Source: Coriobacteriales bacterium
Lineage (GTDB): Bacteria > Actinomycetota > Coriobacteriia > Coriobacteriales > UBA8131
DNA length: 13,815 nucleotides
Direction of reading: 5' to 3'
Assembly (NCBI GenBank): GCA_031263665.1
Contig: JAISFJ010000108.1
Location: forward strand, 1 to 13,815
The notes under the pieces were generated by a model. That model saw only the letters and a program-made list of their open reading frames with translations, had not been told where the DNA came from and searched no databases. The position numbers and the translations under genes were made by a program. Every line of letters begins with the position of its first letter. Position 1 is the first letter of the stretch. Below, one piece after another: positions 1 to 6,084 of this stretch.

Positions 1-114
1 GGATGAAGGGTAGATTGTACCGGAAGATACTTCCGGTAATTTTCAAGGGGGAACAATCCCATGCAAGGGTGGAGTGAAGGAGGGCGCCGAAGTTCCCAAA
101 ACAAGGCGTACCAA
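1..114 (+). promoter_or_regulatory. Structured leader, copy 1 (cut by window edge)
   Basis: This stretch matches 2300-2413 with only a handful of differences, and the match continues for a few more bases past the end of this feature. It starts at the window edge, so its promoter is not visible. Visible structure: a hairpin ACCGGAAG-ATA-CTTCCGGT at about 18-36, then GGGAAC near 47-52 that can pair with GTTCCC near 91-96 and would enclose a G-rich middle part. I do not recognise a named riboswitch class. Here the leader runs directly into the last codons of a surface-protein gene instead of a full gene, so this copy is a relic. Confidence 0.55.
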
Positions 115-187
115 TGCCCTTGCCGGCGGTAGCTATCTCTTCGGCGTCGTCCGCACGCAGCGCAAACAACTTGAAGAAAGGAAATAG
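115..187 (+). pseudogene. 3'-end remnant of a membrane-anchored surface-protein gene
   Basis: These 73 bases match 3506-3578, the end of the intact paralogue, with three or four differences. They encode the end of the membrane helix and the basic tail (GSYLFGVVRTQRKQLEERK, then stop). Everything between the leader and this tail is missing. The join lies at a few bases (TGCCC, 115-119) compatible with both partners, as expected for a deletion at short homology. There is no start codon or reading frame for a functional product. Confidence 0.8.
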
Positions 188-204
188 CAGGGGCCTGAGG
201 GGAA

Positions 205-301
205 TCGCGCGATAGCGCGACCTCGCAACCGTAAGATTCGTGGTGAGCCTTACGGCTCACGCGATGGATCCTCGCTACGCGGCTTCGCCGCTTCGCAAGG
301 A
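205..301. repeat. Cluster of small palindromes (REP-like)
   Basis: Three stem-loops follow each other after the remnant gene: TCGCGC-GATA-GCGCGA (205-220), GTGAGCC-TTAC-GGCTCAC (243-260), and a longer imperfect one from GGATCC at about 266 to AAGGATGACA near 305, whose centre is GCGGC-TTC-GCCGC. The last resembles dispersed intergenic palindromes that end in GGATGACA in many bacteria. None has a T-tract, so a terminator role is uncertain. No gene is visible from 188 to 453. Confidence 0.5.
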
Positions 302-370
302 TGACAGGGAGACAGAGGGTGTGACGTGTAGCGTCGAATCCGCGTTGCCTTGCATCCGTGTCGCCTTTCA

Positions 371-399
371 TTGATACGGTATTCGGCAGGTGCTATAAT
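371..399 (+). promoter_or_regulatory. Sigma-70-type promoter of the AAA ATPase gene
   Basis: TTGATA (371-376), a 17-bp spacer and TATAAT (394-399) form a near-consensus promoter reading towards the gene at 454. The -10 box is the first six bases of the left arm of the inverted repeat 394-440, so a protein bound to the repeat would block the promoter. Confidence 0.75.
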
Positions 400-440
400 T
401 GCCGAAATCAAAGCATTTTACTATGATTTCGGCAATTATA
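394..440. promoter_or_regulatory. Perfect 17-bp inverted repeat, likely operator or leader hairpin
   Basis: TATAATTGCCGAAATCA (394-410) and its exact reverse complement (424-440) flank a 13-base loop. The left arm contains the -10 box and the right arm ends just before the ribosome binding site (GGAAGG, 443-448). It could be an operator, possibly for autoregulation since the product has a winged-helix region, or a 5' hairpin in the transcript. The sequence alone does not decide between these. Confidence 0.7.
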
Positions 441-453
441 TTGGAAGGTACCC

Positions 454-1911
454 TTGGAAATACTCGGGCGAAAGATGGAAAAAGAGCGGCTCAGATTGCT
501 CGCGGCATCTGATAAGCCAGAGTTTGTAGCGGTATATGGTCGCCGCAGGGTGGGTAAAACCTATCTTGTCCGTGAGTATTTTGACGATATATTCGCATTC
601 CGGGTAACGGGAATTGAAGGTGCCGGCCTGACTACACAGCTGGAAAACTTCAAGACTGCCCTCGATCGTCATGGCTTGGATAATTCTGTCACTATTGGTA
701 ATTGGTTCATGGCATTCGAGCGGCTTCGGGATCTGTTGGAAGCCGACAAGCGGAAATCCCATAATCGACGTTCACGCAACAGCAAACCCAAACAGGTAGT
801 TTTTATCGATGAAATGCCGTGGCTGGACACGCCTCGATCAGGCTTTTTGCCGGCACTGGAACATTTCTGGAACAGTTGGGCTTCAGGACAGCCGCAGATA
901 ATGCTGATAGTCTGTGGCTCGGCAACAACATGGATAAAGAATAAGCTGCTTGAAAATTATGGCGGCCTATACAATCGAATAACTGCTCAATTTCACCTGA
1001 AGCCCTTTACTCTTGCTGAATGCGAGGAATACTATCGGTCAATGGACATGGCGATAAACAGGATGCAGGTTATTCAAGGATATATGGTCTTCGGCGGCAT
1101 ACCCCATTATATGAGTCTGATGAATCCAACATACAGCATTGACAGGAATATCGACCTGTTGTGCTTCAGGGACGGTGCAGAATTAGGTAAGGAATTTAAC
1201 AGGGTGTTTGCTTCGCTGTTTCGAGACCCGGATTCGCGCATGCATGTCGTCAGAGCGCTCGGAACGCTCAAGCGTGGCATGGATCGAACAGAGATAAGTA
1301 AGGCAACAGCTATTGGCGACGGCGGCGACCTGACGCGAATATTGGACGATTTGGAGAATAGCGGCTTCATCCGTCGTTATCGGGCCTTTGGCAAAAAATC
1401 CAAAGGGTCCCTGTATCAACTGATAGATCAATTCACTTTATTCAGTCTTCAGTTCATGAAGGAATCAGCTGTCAAGGACGAACGGTTTTGGGAGAGTTAT
1501 ATCAATAAGGGCGGGTATTACGCATGGCGAGGCTATGCCTTTGAAACAGTTTGTCTTTTGCATTTGGAACAAATAAAGGCTGGGCTGGGCATCGGCGGTG
1601 TAGCGACCAACTATTCAACTTGGCGGAGCACAGAGCATGATCCTGGTGCTCAGGTTGATCTGGTTATTGACCGCAGTGACGGGATCATTGACCTTTGTGA
1701 GATGAAGTTCACCGAAGCAGAATATATTATAGGAAAGTCGGAAGATCTGTTGTTGCGCAACAAAAAGGCAGCTTTTGAATATGAGGCAAGGACACGAAAG
1801 CTGTTGAGATTGATATTCGTCTCTCCATTCGGAGTAAAGCAGAATACCTATTCAGGCATTGTGAATGCGCAGATAACAATGGATGACCTGTTCATGTCAA
1901 AGTTGCCATGA
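454..1911 (+). CDS. AAA ATPase, archaeal ATPase/DUF234 type, with PD-(D/E)XK-like C-terminus
   Basis: This is a 485-residue cytoplasmic P-loop protein. The TTG start follows GGAAGG by 5 bases and gives the usual family opening (MEILGRKMEKERL). Visible parts: Walker A GRRRVGKT (29-36), Walker B VVFIDE (115-120), a sensor-1-like strand ending CGSA (about 149-157), and FGGIPHY in the lid part. A winged-helix-like region (about 270-320, RTEISKAT to SGFIRRY) follows. The C-terminal module has D402 and E416-M-K418 (VDLVID, then CEMKF), the pattern of a PD-(D/E)XK fold. Members are widespread, often solitary and horizontally spread; their role is poorly known, with defence, toxin-like and DNA-related ideas. 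The gene is visibly AT-richer than those downstream and lies between two leader copies, consistent with a transferred insert. The family call is firm; the cellular role is unknown. Confidence 0.88.
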   Translation: MEILGRKMEKERLRLLAASDKPEFVAVYGRRRVGKTYLVREYFDDIFAFRVTGIEGAGLTTQLENFKTALDRHGLDNSVTIGNWFMAFERLRDLLEADKRKSHNRRSRNSKPKQVVFIDEMPWLDTPRSGFLPALEHFWNSWASGQPQIMLIVCGSATTWIKNKLLENYGGLYNRITAQFHLKPFTLAECEEYYRSMDMAINRMQVIQGYMVFGGIPHYMSLMNPTYSIDRNIDLLCFRDGAELGKEFNRVFASLFRDPDSRMHVVRALGTLKRGMDRTEISKATAIGDGGDLTRILDDLENSGFIRRYRAFGKKSKGSLYQLIDQFTLFSLQFMKESAVKDERFWESYINKGGYYAWRGYAFETVCLLHLEQIKAGLGIGGVATNYSTWRSTEHDPGAQVDLVIDRSDGIIDLCEMKFTEAEYIIGKSEDLLLRNKKAAFEYEARTRKLLRLIFVSPFGVKQNTYSGIVNAQITMDDLFMSKLP

Positions 1912-2255
1912 GGGGCATCACGCAACTGAAAGTAATCCACAATCAGGATTCTTCACACTCTGTCGCTCCTATTTTTGTCCTGCTTGGGCTTGCTTGGCCT
2001 AATCCCTATCCTCGCGGTGCTTGCAAGGGCAAAAAAATTAGCATTGCCGAAGAAGACCACTTTGCAATATTCCAGGGGAATTTCTTGAATAATTACCTGG
2101 AGTGACAACAGGTCAAAATCTGACACACTTAACTGTAGATATCGACAAACGGCAGCATATCTTTGTGTTTAAAAGTTGTTTTTCGATAAAGAGTCCAAAT
2201 TATTTTTGAATAAATCACGTTAAAACTGCAAATAAAACTAGCGTTTCTCATACCC
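1912..2255. other. AT-rich gap without a convincing gene
   Basis: No credible gene is visible. A 51-codon open stretch (1936-2088) encodes a hydrophobic segment followed by basic residues (GLLGLIPILAVLARAKK). It resembles the membrane anchor of a surface protein but lacks a start codon and upstream domains, so at most it is a gene relic. From about 2110 the DNA is strongly AT-rich (runs of T and A near 2160-2240). It leads into the promoter at 2256 and could act as an upstream A/T element. Confidence 0.5.
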
Positions 2256-2287
2256 TTGACGTGGGGGGGGGGGGGGTAGGATACACT
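2256..2287 (+). promoter_or_regulatory. Putative promoter with a 14-G spacer tract (possible phase switch)
   Basis: TTGACG (2256-2261) is a near-consensus -35 box. It is followed by T and 14 consecutive G (2263-2276), then TAGGATACACT. The best -10 match, TACACT (2282-2287), is 20 bp away, which is too far for strong activity; GGATAC (2279-2284) would give 17 bp but is a poorer match. Gain or loss of G by slippage would change the spacing. Long G tracts between -35 and -10 boxes are a known basis of phase-variable surface proteins in other bacteria. That it works so here is inference. Confidence 0.5.
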
Positions 2288-2299
2288 CGTTATTGTCCT

Positions 2300-2418
2300 G
2301 GATGAAGGATAGATTGTATCGGAAGATACTTCCGGTAATTTTCAAGGGGGAACAATCCCATGCAAGGGTGGAGTGAAAGAGGGCGCCGAAGTTCCCAAAA
2401 CAAGGCGTTCCAATACCC
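2300..2418 (+). promoter_or_regulatory. Structured leader, copy 2
   Basis: Near-identical to 1-119. The first hairpin is kept: position 20 is C in copy 1 and T (2319) here, turning a C-G pair into a T-G wobble, which mildly supports an RNA role. The pairing GGGAAC with GTTCCC is also kept. The leader starts a few bases after the expected transcription start of the G-tract promoter and ends about 75 bases before the next gene. It could be a riboswitch or other cis-acting RNA. It fits no class I know (not cobalamin, TPP, FMN, SAM-I or T-box by their conserved cores). Confidence 0.5.
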
Positions 2419-2492
2419 GATAGATCAGTTTGTTACAGCGCTTGAGCAAGGTGGGCAAAGCAGACATGTTCGTAAATGCTTGAGAGGACCCA

Positions 2493-3578
2493 GTGATTCA
2501 TAACCACTATTTGCAGGTGAATAAAGCGCCTTACTCAGGCGAGCTTTATCTGGCGCCGAAGGCAGGCGTGGTTGCAGGGCTTGTAACCGACAACGCAAGC
2601 GGAGTTGCCGTCGAGTTCCCGACAATCCAGAAGCTGTTTGTTCCCAATGGCGTAGCGCTTATCTCCGCTCCGGCGGTTGGTACCGCCGATACTCCCGCGT
2701 CGGTTAGCGTAACCGTAGCGGTTCCTGATGACGCGACGCGCGGCATGGTGCACATGATGTTTACCTCAGACGGCCAACCTCTTGGCACCGTCAACTCCTA
2801 TGGCGGAAACCTCGTCACGCACTTCCATGACTACCTGCGCCTTGACGAGGCGTCCTTCGGAGCGCTCATCGCAGGCTACTTCAACGGAACCGAGCGTGAG
2901 GACTACGGAAGCGGCGCCACCTCGGACAGCTTCCCAGGCTACTACGCCATAGACAACGGCGATGACACCATCACCATAGTTGCCGATACGGCCCGTGCGG
3001 GCGAGGTGTCAGACCTCAGGATTGTGGCTTATCAGTCACAAGGTGTTGTTGAGGACAACTTTCCTGCTATCGACCCCGGTACTGATCCCGGTACTGATCC
3101 CGGTACTGATCCCGAAACAGACCCCGGTACCGACCCCGGCACTGACCCGGGAACCGACCCCGGCGGCAACACGACCAACAACAATACGACCAACAACACA
3201 ACTACGAACAACACCACGAACAACACGACCAACCCGCCTGCCAACTATTACTACTACAACAATACGGGCGGAACCGCCGTCCCAACGACCACCGACACGA
3301 GCGGAACCGCTGCGGCTGACAACCGGGTGGCCGATGCGAGCAGCACCCCGTCTGCAAACAGTACGGGGCGCTCCATCCCCTCGACGGTAGACAACAACAC
3401 CTCCGCCGTTGACGATACCGCAACGCCTCTGGCGCCGGTCGCAGAAACGCCGGCCGAAAGCCCGAACCAGATACTTATCTACGTGCTCTTCGCTCTGTTG
3501 GCACTTGCTCTTGCCGGCGGTAGCTATCTCTTCGGCGTCGTCCGCACGCAGCGCAAACAGCTTGAAGAAAGGAAGTAG
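2493..3578 (+). CDS. Membrane-anchored surface protein, apparently 5'-truncated
   Basis: The open frame encodes 361 residues from a GTG start placed 4 bases after AGAGGA. Residues 1-187 are a globular beta-type domain with HNH (3-5) and HFH (110-112). Residues 194-225 are eight DPGT-type units, followed by an Asn/Thr-rich linker, and 326-350 are a membrane helix with a basic tail. There is no signal peptide, which an anchored surface protein needs. Residues 5-187 align by eye with residues 277-436 of the product at 9305-10615 (PNGVA/PSGLA; YAIDNGDDTITIVA/YTISAQGDVVTVVA; GVV at the end). The paralogue has about 90 further domain residues plus a lipoprotein signal before this point, so the 5' part was probably lost. 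It may be a pseudogene or make a non-exported product. An in-frame TGA at 2481 separates it from a short upstream open stretch. Confidence 0.65.
   Translation: MIHNHYLQVNKAPYSGELYLAPKAGVVAGLVTDNASGVAVEFPTIQKLFVPNGVALISAPAVGTADTPASVSVTVAVPDDATRGMVHMMFTSDGQPLGTVNSYGGNLVTHFHDYLRLDEASFGALIAGYFNGTEREDYGSGATSDSFPGYYAIDNGDDTITIVADTARAGEVSDLRIVAYQSQGVVEDNFPAIDPGTDPGTDPGTDPETDPGTDPGTDPGTDPGGNTTNNNTTNNTTTNNTTNNTTNPPANYYYYNNTGGTAVPTTTDTSGTAAADNRVADASSTPSANSTGRSIPSTVDNNTSAVDDTATPLAPVAETPAESPNQILIYVLFALLALALAGGSYLFGVVRTQRKQLEERK
3072..3167 (+). repeat. Eight 12-bp tandem units encoding DPGT
   Basis: Eight consecutive 12-bp units encode DPGT (one DPET, the last DPGG). Three neighbouring early units are identical at the DNA level, so the array can change length by slippage or recombination without breaking the frame. 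It forms the start of the extended wall-spanning linker, followed by an Asn/Thr-rich stretch (to about 3237) and YYYYNN. Confidence 0.85.
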
Positions 3579-3614
3579 CAGGATCCTACAGGACAGTAGG
3601 GCAACAGGATAACA

Positions 3615-3653
3615 AAGGTGGAGACCGGAGAAGTCTTATCCGGTCTCCACCTT
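3615..3653. terminator. Strong hairpin after the surface-protein gene
   Basis: AAGGTGGAGACCGG (3615-3628) and CCGGTCTCCACCTT (3640-3653) are exact reverse complements; one more A-T pair closes a 9-base loop. It lies 36 bases after the stop codon of the gene at 2493-3578. There is no T-tract, so it may terminate weakly, protect the 3' end or be a dispersed palindrome. Confidence 0.6.
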
Positions 3654-3743
3654 CATTCGGTCTTCGTCTGGTATCATGGGATAGGTCTTAACCCCCTCTG
3701 TTCTACGGCTGGATGCATCTTTATTGGAGAGAAAAGACACGCG

Positions 3744-4598
3744 ATGGATACCCTGAGACACAGAGTTGCTTTGGCAAAAGTGCTGTGCGCTGTATCGCTT
3801 GCCCTGCTTCTTGTTTGCCCACAGCTTGCTCTGGCATCAACCGACGCCTCTATCCAGGCGGCAGAACGCCTGCGTACGATTGCCGGCACCACCGAGAGCG
3901 TGACCTTCTGGTCGGGCGGTACAGCCGAGCGCCCCGAGTATACGTGGACTTTCATGGGCCAGGAACTTCCCAAAGAGCAGGCCGCAGCGCTTACCTCACT
4001 TGACTTGGAGATCGCCCTGACAGCCGATGACGCCAATGGCGACGGCGCTTTTGATACGCTCATGCTCGACTTTGCCCATGAGGGGCTTCTGCCCGCGCCC
4101 GCCCTTATCTCGGTTATCATGCCCGATGGTCTTGATGGCAAAGGGGGCCTTACGCTTTTTACCTTCGATGAGAGGACAGCATCTTTTACCGAAAACCAGC
4201 GTGGTCTTGTCGCTGCGGACGGCTATGTGTCCTTTCATCTCACGCATTGTTCAAGATGGGCTTTGTCGACGGTAGACCTCACCTTGCCCGCGTCGCAGCG
4301 CCTTGGCGACACGGCGGCTCCGGAAGCTGCGGCGGTTACGCCGACGGAAGCTACGCCGACTGCCTCAGCCCCACAAGCCGCTGCCAGTCAGCAGACCTTT
4401 CCCTTCGGGCTGCCGGTGCCTGCGCTTATAGCCATACCCGCGCTTGCTGTGTCTGCGCTTGTTGTGATTTTGGTCATACGACACAGGCGCCGGGTGGAGC
4501 TTGCTGCCATGCAGCAGGGTTGGAATACCAGCGAGTTGGTGTTTGAGGATATCCCCTCGATTGATGAACTGGTAGATATCGAGGAACCTGTCGAATAG
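3744..4598 (+). CDS. Membrane-anchored surface protein with HCSxW-ending domain
   Basis: The product has 284 residues. I chose ATG 3744 because it gives a clean signal peptide (basic start, hydrophobic core, cleavage after LALA at residue 31) and has GGAGAG 12 bases upstream; an earlier GTG at 3618 lies inside a hairpin. The domain at about 38-180 has the marks TFWSGG, YTWTF, LDFAHEGLLPAP and THCSRWALS. The same domain occurs in the next protein (TFWHGG, YSWTF, LDFAFDGALPAP, DHCSVWAIS). Similar modules ending in HCS are common near the anchor end of surface proteins of Gram-positive anaerobes, function unknown. A Pro/Ala/Thr linker, a helix (about 225-245) and an acidic cytoplasmic tail of about 35 residues follow. 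It is a likely partner of the downstream importer, from position only. Confidence 0.82.
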   Translation: MDTLRHRVALAKVLCAVSLALLLVCPQLALASTDASIQAAERLRTIAGTTESVTFWSGGTAERPEYTWTFMGQELPKEQAAALTSLDLEIALTADDANGDGAFDTLMLDFAHEGLLPAPALISVIMPDGLDGKGGLTLFTFDERTASFTENQRGLVAADGYVSFHLTHCSRWALSTVDLTLPASQRLGDTAAPEAAAVTPTEATPTASAPQAAASQQTFPFGLPVPALIAIPALAVSALVVILVIRHRRRVELAAMQQGWNTSELVFEDIPSIDELVDIEEPVE

Positions 4599-4641
4599 AA
4601 GAGGTAGTACAAAAGTTGCAGTTTACGCCGTCTCGTCATTG

Positions 4642-4681
4642 CGAGTGTCAATTCCTCTCCGAAGAGGAAAATTGGCACTCG
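4642..4681. repeat. Intergenic hairpin between two surface-protein genes
   Basis: CGAGTGTCAATT followed by CCTCT pairs with AGAGG and, after a two-base bulge, AATTGGCACTCG; the loop is CCGA. The stem has about 18 pairs. It lies in the 121-bp gap between the genes at 3744 and 4720 and has no T-tract, so it is more likely a dispersed palindrome or transcript stabiliser than a classical terminator. Confidence 0.6.
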
Positions 4682-4719
4682 GTTAGTGGCAGGGTGGAGC
4701 GGGCAGAAAGGTTTTGGAC

Positions 4720-6084
4720 ATGAGAGTGTATAAGAACAGAACGCTGGGCAGGTTCGCCCCTGCAAGCATCGCGCTGGCGCTGCTTTGCCTTTTTGTGCTC
4801 ATGGTGCCTCAGGGCGCCTATGCCTACTATGACCGTGGGCAGGTGGGCATAGCGGCGGGTTCATCGTCGATAAGCGTGCAGACCGGCTCGTCGGTAAGTG
4901 TCAGCGTTACGCTTTCGCCTGCTTCCGACGCACAAACTCAGGGCTGCGGCATGGCGGAATGCCCCCAGACCTGCCCGCCTGAGTGCACCGACGCCAACGG
5001 CCAGTGCATCTGCGCCGGCTCTGCCTATACCACTTACTATCCTTCCGTTGCGGCTACCTCATCAAACGGGGGAGTGGCAACGGCAGGCTATTCGGGCGGC
5101 GCCGTGCAGATATACGGCGTGGGCGCAGGTTCTGCCACCATCACGCTTACCGCCTCGCTGCGCCAGTTCTCCTCTGCAAGCGCCACCATTTCCGTTGTGG
5201 TAAGCGATCCACCTTCAGGCACGCCGAATGGCTCTTCCAACAGCTCAAACACCACCAACAACGCTGCGACAGGTACGGGAGGGCAAAACTCAGGCGCGCA
5301 AAACAGCGGCGTTACGGCAAACCCGACCGAGCTTGCTCAGGCCGCGGCTGATGCGAACGCGCAGGATGTGCAGGCGGGAGATACCGTCATAGAGATGCAC
5401 GGCACAAGCGCGCGTATTGCTCAGATAGGCTCGGGCGCCGATACCATAGCCAAACTTAAAGAGGTGGCCGGGACTGACGAACAGATAACCTTCTGGCATG
5501 GCGGCAGCCTGGAGCGCCCTGATTACTCGTGGACCTTCTATGGCAGGGATTTGGACGCCGCCGCGCTTGATGCCTTCGATGAACTTGACCTCGGTCTGAC
5601 AGTCTCTCAATCAGGAACAGGGCTCGTGTCAACCCTGCTGGACAAGGTCGATAAGACCCTCGTGCTCGACTTTGCCTTTGACGGGGCGCTGCCCGCGCCG
5701 GCGGTCTTATATATCGCCGCCCCCTCCGCTCTTACCGTAGACGACGCGCTGAGTCTGTATCTCTATGATGAGCAGACGGGAGGCTTTCGCCATGTGCTCG
5801 ACGGACTCGGCGTCGAAAGCGGATACATCGCCTTTGAGACCGACCACTGCTCGGTGTGGGCCATCTCGGCTGAGAACATCGCGGCAATCCCCGCCTTACA
5901 GGTTCCGACATCAGCCGATGGGGGACAGGGTTCCGCCGCGGCTTCGCCTGTGGGCCTACCTGTTATCCTTGTGATACTCGGGGCGCTTCTTGTTGCGTTC
6001 ATAGTCACCCTGGTGTTGATACGTGCGAGGCAAAAGCGCAGCAGGGGAGTTTGTGAGAAAGACGCCGTTGATGGCAACGGGTAA
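4720..6084 (+). CDS. Surface protein with six-Cys Ig-like domain and HCSxW domain
   Basis: The product has 454 residues. ATG 4720 is preferred over TTG 4714 because AAAGG lies 8 bases before it. The signal peptide ends at AYA (35). Residues about 40-165 look like a bacterial Ig-like (Big2-type) domain (SISVQTGSSVSVSV to SATITLTASL and SATISVVV) interrupted by Cys76-x4-Cys81-x3-Cys85-x3-Cys89-x6-Cys96-x-Cys98. A Ser/Asn/Gly linker follows, then the HCSxW domain shared with the previous gene (about 230-390) and a membrane helix (413-434). The Cys cluster could bind metal, haem or a cluster, or form disulfides. The same insertion occurs in the protein at 9305. The end overlaps the next start by 14 bases, so it likely heads the transport operon. 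Confidence 0.82.
   Translation: MRVYKNRTLGRFAPASIALALLCLFVLMVPQGAYAYYDRGQVGIAAGSSSISVQTGSSVSVSVTLSPASDAQTQGCGMAECPQTCPPECTDANGQCICAGSAYTTYYPSVAATSSNGGVATAGYSGGAVQIYGVGAGSATITLTASLRQFSSASATISVVVSDPPSGTPNGSSNSSNTTNNAATGTGGQNSGAQNSGVTANPTELAQAAADANAQDVQAGDTVIEMHGTSARIAQIGSGADTIAKLKEVAGTDEQITFWHGGSLERPDYSWTFYGRDLDAAALDAFDELDLGLTVSQSGTGLVSTLLDKVDKTLVLDFAFDGALPAPAVLYIAAPSALTVDDALSLYLYDEQTGGFRHVLDGLGVESGYIAFETDHCSVWAISAENIAAIPALQVPTSADGGQGSAAASPVGLPVILVILGALLVAFIVTLVLIRARQKRSRGVCEKDAVDGNG

Noticed and set aside
205..301. Insertion sequence ends
   Set aside because: No transposase and no paired terminal repeats are present; only short stem-loops.
436..762. Minus-strand open frame of 108 codons opposite the ATPase gene
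   Set aside because: It lies antisense to a clear P-loop ATPase start and shows no recognisable domain.
1908..2105. 65-codon open frame overlapping the ATPase stop
   Set aside because: There is no ribosome binding site and the composition is irregular. A different frame of the same DNA (1936-2088) looks more protein-like, and neither is convincing as a gene.
2300..2418. Known riboswitch or T-box for the leader
   Set aside because: GGGTGGA and GCGCCGAAG recall pieces of T-box, glycine and lysine RNAs, but the order and the other conserved cores are missing.
3072..3167. CRISPR array
   Set aside because: The 12-bp units are contiguous, coding and without spacers.
3672..3677. TATCAT as a -10 box for the gene at 3744
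   Set aside because: No acceptable -35 box lies 16-18 bp upstream; the position falls in the hairpin's right arm.
2493..6084. NEAT haem-binding or LPXTG sortase substrates
   Set aside because: No NEAT Tyr-x3-Tyr signature and no LPXTG-like motif precede the C-terminal helices; the anchors are plain membrane helices with charged tails.
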